Shown here: positions 59,782-64,000 of the stretch, piece after piece
Numbering within the stretch: the first letter of the stretch is position 1
Layout: each line of letters opens with the position of its first letter
Assembly (NCBI GenBank): GCA_965203475.1
Contig: OZ241890.1
Span: forward strand, 1,488,001-1,552,000
Direction: 5' to 3'
From: JABDMD01 sp965203475
GTDB lineage: Bacteria; Pseudomonadota; Gammaproteobacteria; UBA4575
DNA: 64,000 nt
Made by a program: the position numbers and the translations under genes
Notes under the pieces: model-generated
Databases searched by the model: none
Told to the model about the DNA's origin: nothing
Seen by the model: only the letters and a program-made list of their open reading frames with translations

Positions 59782-62001
59782 TTAATCCGTTAAAAAGTTA
59801 TTCAATATATATTTCGCAACTTGTCGAGCACAATCTCCTTCACAGGTAGATGCTACTGGAGTAGGCATATAAAGTGTCAAATAATTTTCCAAAGTTGCTT
59901 GATCGCCGCATACTTCTTGATTTGGTGGCACTGGTACTGTGTTATTCGTACACATGTTCGGCCCTATTGGGAAGGCATAAATCAATGAGCCTTCACCTGC
60001 CGCACCATGACAGAATGCGCATTGCAAATCATATTCAGTTTTACCTAAGGCAAGTTCTGGGTCAGGATTTGCAGTAACCGTTACAGACTGCACCAGATTT
60101 GATCCCTCTATACCAATACAACTTAGAGTAAAGGTTGTACTTGCCTGAATATTAGCAATAACCTCACTATAACTTGCTTGTGCTACATCTTTCGCACCGG
60201 TCCATGCCGCATTAGCGGGCACCGAAGATGCTGTACAAGAAGCAAGATCCGTTGGGTTCCATGCCAAGGTAACCGAATCACCTTTAATAATAGTTGCATT
60301 TGCTGCATTGTTAACTGTAAAGGTTAATGATGGATTAGGAACAACTACCGTAACATTTACGCTAACATTTGTTGCTAAATTAATAGAGTTTACACAACTT
60401 AAGTTAAAGGTTGTATCGGCCAATAAATTATTAATAGTTTCCATACCAGATAATGCTTTCGCACCGGTCCAGCCACCTGAAGCAGTACAAGTTCCTACCG
60501 CGCCAGTTGAACTCCAAGTTAAAACTGTAGAATCGTTATACGGAACATTCATAACTGGATTAGCACTTAAATTTACAACAGGCGCACCTGGCGCTGCATC
60601 TACAGTCACATCAACTGAGGCGACTTCAGAATTAATACCGCCCTTAGTACATACTAAGCTGAAGGTATTCACACCTGACTGAGTTAAGTTATTTAATGCC
60701 ATGTTACCTGTAGCCAATCTTTCCCCACTCCACTGACCATTAGCATTTGCACCACCTGCAGTACAGGTGTCACCATCCGAAGCCCAGGTTAAAGTAACCG
60801 TACCATCATAAGCAATTGGGTTAGCTGCATTGGATGCCGGTGCTGCCGTAAAAGTGGCTATAACAGGTTGAACATCATTGTCATTATTGGTGACTGAAAC
60901 ATCAGATGGATTTACACCACCATAGGTTCGATCTGTACTTACTGCAGCTGCTGTTACGATTGAATAAGCTACTGGCCCATCAACCATTGGAGCTGCTGCA
61001 TCATCCACACCAGTAACCGTTACGGTTTGTGCATTCATGAAATTGTTTTGATCAATAACAATTGATGCAGGATTTACTATGCCCTCTGCAGTGTTATTAC
61101 TGGACAGACCAATGGTAACTGGCGCAGTAGGTGCAGTTGCAATAGAAATATCAAATGTAGCAGTGTCGCCATCCTCACTGGTAACCAATCCAACAGTTGG
61201 ATTCACAGTAATCGTTCCTTGACCCGCGACCTCATCATCTGTGTTCACCAATGAAACATCAGCTGGATCAATGGCTGCGTAATTTGGATCAGCACTTACT
61301 GCAGTTACAACTACATTATATGGAGTATCTAGTAAGGCATCTACGACAACATCATTTACTCCGGCAACCATAACAGTATAGGCCTGCGTCCAGTTACCTG
61401 CATTAAATGTATGTGAATCTGCTCCAACAATAGTTCCTTCGTTAACGTTATCACTCATTACGTTAATCGTTACATCATCGGTTGGGACAGAATTTAATCC
61501 TACAGTAAAGGTTGCCATTGCACCTGCTTCTGTGGTTTGCAGCCCTGAAGTCGGGTTAACGATAATGCCAGGAGCATTGTTAGCACCAGGTTTCACCTTA
61601 CCTTGAACAAATCCTTCAATAATATATTGCGATACATCACTAGCACATTGACCAATACAAGTTGTAGGATCGTAGCCACCACCAGCAGATGGCATTAACA
61701 ACTCGTTGTAATTGGTGAGTTGTGTATGGTCTACACAACTTAGGCAATCATTGGTGTTATCGACTGGCCCACCTGCGGATGTACCTTCACCAAATCTGCC
61801 GTGACAACTATCACAAGCATATACAGGATCAATATAGATTGAGCAACCAGCTGCAGCTTGCGCGGAAAGATTTGTAAAATTTGCGCAACTAAACGCATCG
61901 GTCATCTCCCCTGTACTTTCGCCGGAAGATTCACCGCCACAAGCGCTTAAACCAAATAAGATAACTGCCAATACGACAGCACATTGCAGAATGCCTTTCA
62001 T
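59782..62001 (-). CDS. Lipoprotein with two c-type heme motifs and Calx-beta-like repeats
   Basis: 739 residues. Lipobox 'GLSAC' in the signal peptide. The N-terminal region has 'CDSCHGRFGEG' and further cysteine pairs; the C-terminal region has 'CAFCHGAAGEGS' and 'CTNN...CGDQA', so two CxxCH heme sites frame the protein. The middle (about 145-380) carries two Calx-beta-like repeats beginning 'IIVNPTSGLQTTEAGAMATF' and 'ITVNPTVGLVTSEDGDTATF'; three shorter beta repeats follow (about 385-640, 'WSGERLA', 'WTGAKALSG', 'WTGAKDV'). Probably an outer-membrane, surface-exposed electron-transfer or sensing protein. Function unproven. Confidence 0.83.
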   Translation of the reverse strand: MKGILQCAVVLAVILFGLSACGGESSGESTGEMTDAFSCANFTNLSAQAAAGCSIYIDPVYACDSCHGRFGEGTSAGGPVDNTNDCLSCVDHTQLTNYNELLMPSAGGGYDPTTCIGQCASDVSQYIIEGFVQGKVKPGANNAPGIIVNPTSGLQTTEAGAMATFTVGLNSVPTDDVTINVMSDNVNEGTIVGADSHTFNAGNWTQAYTVMVAGVNDVVVDALLDTPYNVVVTAVSADPNYAAIDPADVSLVNTDDEVAGQGTITVNPTVGLVTSEDGDTATFDISIATAPTAPVTIGLSSNNTAEGIVNPASIVIDQNNFMNAQTVTVTGVDDAAAPMVDGPVAYSIVTAAAVSTDRTYGGVNPSDVSVTNNDNDVQPVIATFTAAPASNAANPIAYDGTVTLTWASDGDTCTAGGANANGQWSGERLATGNMALNNLTQSGVNTFSLVCTKGGINSEVASVDVTVDAAPGAPVVNLSANPVMNVPYNDSTVLTWSSTGAVGTCTASGGWTGAKALSGMETINNLLADTTFNLSCVNSINLATNVSVNVTVVVPNPSLTFTVNNAANATIIKGDSVTLAWNPTDLASCTASSVPANAAWTGAKDVAQASYSEVIANIQASTTFTLSCIGIEGSNLVQSVTVTANPDPELALGKTEYDLQCAFCHGAAGEGSLIYAFPIGPNMCTNNTVPVPPNQEVCGDQATLENYLTLYMPTPVASTCEGDCARQVAKYILNNFLTD

Positions 62002-62033
62002 TGTTCCAACTCCAATTGAAAAATGACTTGTAA

Positions 62034-62074
62034 CTGCGTTTAAGTATTTATTTCCATTTCAATACTTAGCGCAG
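62034..62074. promoter_or_regulatory. Long inverted repeat upstream of the cytochrome lipoprotein gene
   Basis: CTGCG...AAGTATT (62034-62048) and AATACTT...CGCAG (62061-62074) form a 12-bp stem with small internal bulges around a 12-base loop, 33-73 bp before the start. It could be an operator or a 5' leader hairpin. The rest of the 294-bp gap to slt holds a CCGTTT-T-AAACGG palindrome (62204-62216) and no gene. Confidence 0.5.
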
Positions 62075-62295
62075 TAAATAATCTTTAGTCGCTGAATACC
62101 CTCTCAGATTCGTTAAAGAATAAAAGCCTTATAAAATCAAAATACTAGAGTCATATGATAATTAGGTAGGGACTAATTTGATAATGTAACTCGTACCATT
62201 GATCCGTTTTAAACGGCCGTTGGTCATGCTCAGGAAAGTGGAAAAATGTGAACTAGAAAAAATTCACCACGAGACAAAAACTTATCTTTAGAAAT

Positions 62296-64000
62296 TTATC
62301 CAGTGGGTTTCGGTGAAACAGGAGAAAGGTGTTCACTGATACGGGTTGGCGTTTGCGATAGCTTCCATTCGAACAAAGCGGTATACGCCAAAATTGCTCG
62401 CACATACTCTCTTGTTTCTGTAAATGGAATTGTATCAACCCAAATATCGGCAGGTAACTCATTGTCTTCAGGTAACCATGCACGTACACGATGTGGTCCT
62501 GCATTATAGGCCGCAGACGCTAACGCACGATGACCATCAAATCTTTTTAACATACTACTTATATATGTACTTCCTAAATTAACATTATAGGAAGGTGAAT
62601 ACAGATCATACTTAGAAGGTACTTTTAAATTTAATTGTCGTGAAACTTCTTTGGCTGTTGCTGGCATGAGCTGCATAAGCCCTCTTGCTCCAACAGGAGA
62701 ACGTGCCTGAGGATTAAAGGCACTTTCGCGACGAATAATTCCATACACAAATGCAGGTTCTAGTTTCTTTCGTGAGGAATACTTTTGCACAATGCCATCA
62801 AATGGCATGGGAAATCTTATGTCGAGATCATCATAATAATTTGCTTTGGCAATCGTTCGAATGGCGTAGTCATGCCATTGCCACTGATGGGCCAAGTATG
62901 CTGCGATTTGAAATTGTTTTTGTGAAAAGTGTTTTGACGCGTAGTTCCATTCCCTTCTTGCCGCACTTAATTGGTTAACAAACAATAATTCACGTGCACG
63001 AAGTATTGCCGGAATACTTTCAACTTCTTCAATTTCTTGTTGTGAGAAATAAACAGGTTTGTGATTGATGTTATATGGCAAATCCAGTTTGTCAGCAGCT
63101 AGAAAACCATAGTAGCTTCTGTCTTTAGCTATAGCGCGATAAATTTGTATGGCATCTGAGCTCAATCCTTTTTCAGTCATGGCGCGAGCTTTCCAGTATT
63201 GCCATTGCGGTTCTGATTTTTCTTCATCCTCTAGCATCGCTATGCCACGCAATACCAATTCCCAATCCTGCGTTCTAATTGCTGAACGCGCCCGCCACAT
63301 TCCAGTAGATGCATCAACTACATCTTTAGGCAACTGATACATCCAAGTGGTAGCACGTTCATCATGCCGGTAGGCTGCGCGCAACGCCAAATCACGTTCT
63401 ATTGCATCATGCAAATCAGAACCAAAGGCATAATTCTCTTGTATAGCAAGCCAAGTGTCGTGAGCTGCTGTGAGGTCTCTACGCGCAAGTCTCGATACAC
63501 CGTGACGGACAATTTGTCGATTAATACGCACATCTTCAGCGACCGCGCCTGAGAGCAAATTCTTTTGTGGATTTGAATGAGTTGCAAACCATAACTTTGC
63601 ATGGGCCTGATCTTCAGCTGGCAATTTTTTGGCTAGATACTTGGCCAAACTAATTTGTTTGGCTTGCATAGCTAATGCCATACGCTCCCAAATTAATTCT
63701 CGAGTCAAGTAGCCTTCAGCCTCAAACCATTTGAACAGAGGATCACATTGTTTTGGTTGCGATTTTCCAGATAGCCAAATTTCTCTAACATCATCTAAAT
63801 AAGGCTCAATATCTTCCTGTTTAATTTTAGCGCGCAAAAAATAACACCGATACTGCAACGATTCATCGTCTTGGTAAAACTCGAGAAAACTTTCCCAATC
63901 ACTTCTTTTTTGAAGTTGGTTTAACCAATTTAATCGTAGTCGAGTGGCAAGAGGCCCATCATCAAATGTGTTTATAAATGAACGTATTTCTTCATTATTA
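62296..64000 (-). CDS. slt: Soluble lytic murein transglycosylase, 5' end cut by window edge
   Basis: The frame is open to the right edge; at least 568 residues are visible, so the first methionine inside the window is not the true start. Long superhelical alpha region ('TRLRLNWLNQLQKRSDWESFL', 'WMYQLPKDVVDASTGMWRARSAI') and a C-terminal lysozyme-like SLT domain: catalytic Glu in 'GIIRRESAFNPQA', 'GARGLMQLMPATA', 'NLGSTYIS' and 'ASAAYNAGPHRVRAWLP'. It cleaves peptidoglycan glycan strands to 1,6-anhydro ends in the periplasm. The N-terminus and signal peptide lie outside the window. Confidence 0.95.
   Translation of the reverse strand, partial: NNEEIRSFINTFDDGPLATRLRLNWLNQLQKRSDWESFLEFYQDDESLQYRCYFLRAKIKQEDIEPYLDDVREIWLSGKSQPKQCDPLFKWFEAEGYLTRELIWERMALAMQAKQISLAKYLAKKLPAEDQAHAKLWFATHSNPQKNLLSGAVAEDVRINRQIVRHGVSRLARRDLTAAHDTWLAIQENYAFGSDLHDAIERDLALRAAYRHDERATTWMYQLPKDVVDASTGMWRARSAIRTQDWELVLRGIAMLEDEEKSEPQWQYWKARAMTEKGLSSDAIQIYRAIAKDRSYYGFLAADKLDLPYNINHKPVYFSQQEIEEVESIPAILRARELLFVNQLSAARREWNYASKHFSQKQFQIAAYLAHQWQWHDYAIRTIAKANYYDDLDIRFPMPFDGIVQKYSSRKKLEPAFVYGIIRRESAFNPQARSPVGARGLMQLMPATAKEVSRQLNLKVPSKYDLYSPSYNVNLGSTYISSMLKRFDGHRALASAAYNAGPHRVRAWLPEDNELPADIWVDTIPFTETREYVRAILAYTALFEWKLSQTPTRISEHLSPVSPKPTG

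Overview
The window reads as an AT-rich chromosome segment of a gammaproteobacterium that I cannot place further. The evidence is gene order. The blocks lolB-ispE-tRNA-Gln-prs-rplY-pth-ychF, hemA-prfA-prmC and gatCAB divergent from mreBCD are all typical gammaproteobacterial arrangements. MlaA, LolB, Slt, RNase T and RNase D fit a Gram-negative envelope and gammaproteobacterial RNA processing. Both window edges cut genes: mlaA at the left and slt at the right.

Layout. 1-14.5 kb: MlaA, arginine biosynthesis (argG; argD-argF), rnt, grxD, an asparagine-synthetase-like amidotransferase close to the N-acetylglutaminylglutamine type, an orphan HyuB, a PuuD-like membrane protein, DUF3179, an orphan EgtD, an AGCS amino-acid/sodium symporter, nadC and mazG. 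14.5-20.3 kb: a cyclic-di-GMP locus. A ribbon-helix-helix protein overlaps a PAS-GGDEF-EAL protein, followed by a GAF-GGDEF protein, a lipoprotein, and then a class I c-di-GMP riboswitch in front of a small secreted protein. 20.4-27.3 kb: GTP-dependent PEPCK, an inverse autotransporter with a beta-helix passenger, and small hydrolases. 27.4-30.1 kb: a GAF-PAS-PAS histidine kinase with a FixJ-type regulator and a palindromic site beside it. 30.2-32.4 kb: DUF2182 and DUF1326 genes.

32.4-34.6 kb holds the most unusual object. A single AAA+ gene lies between two perfect 117-bp direct repeats. Each repeat carries the 3' end of a tRNA-Met gene, and the intact tRNA is on the right. The protein fuses a ClpS-like adaptor domain, a ClpX-type C4 zinc finger and a Cdc48/BCS1-like AAA+ module. 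It looks like a minimal tRNA-associated island coding for a self-contained protein-remodelling machine.

34.6-52 kb is mainly housekeeping: ychF to lolB, a TPR lipoprotein, heme/translation-termination genes, GatCAB and the MreBCD cell-shape operon. mreC appears to start with AUA. 52-55 kb: an RraB-like gene bracketed by inverted copies of an intergenic repeat, a dynamin-like GTPase, a ChaN-like lipoprotein and rnd. 55-64 kb: a BolA/IbaG protein, an HExxH protein, a SAM-II riboswitch ahead of a metY homologue, a YheT-like hydrolase, a lipoprotein with two c-type heme motifs and Calx-beta-like repeats, and slt.

Two regulatory circuits can be read from the DNA. c-di-GMP synthesis/degradation genes sit just upstream of a c-di-GMP-sensing RNA that controls a secreted protein. 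A SAM-sensing RNA with a good sigma70 promoter precedes the homocysteine-forming enzyme. I saw no rRNA, CRISPR array, integrase, transposase or phage structural gene.
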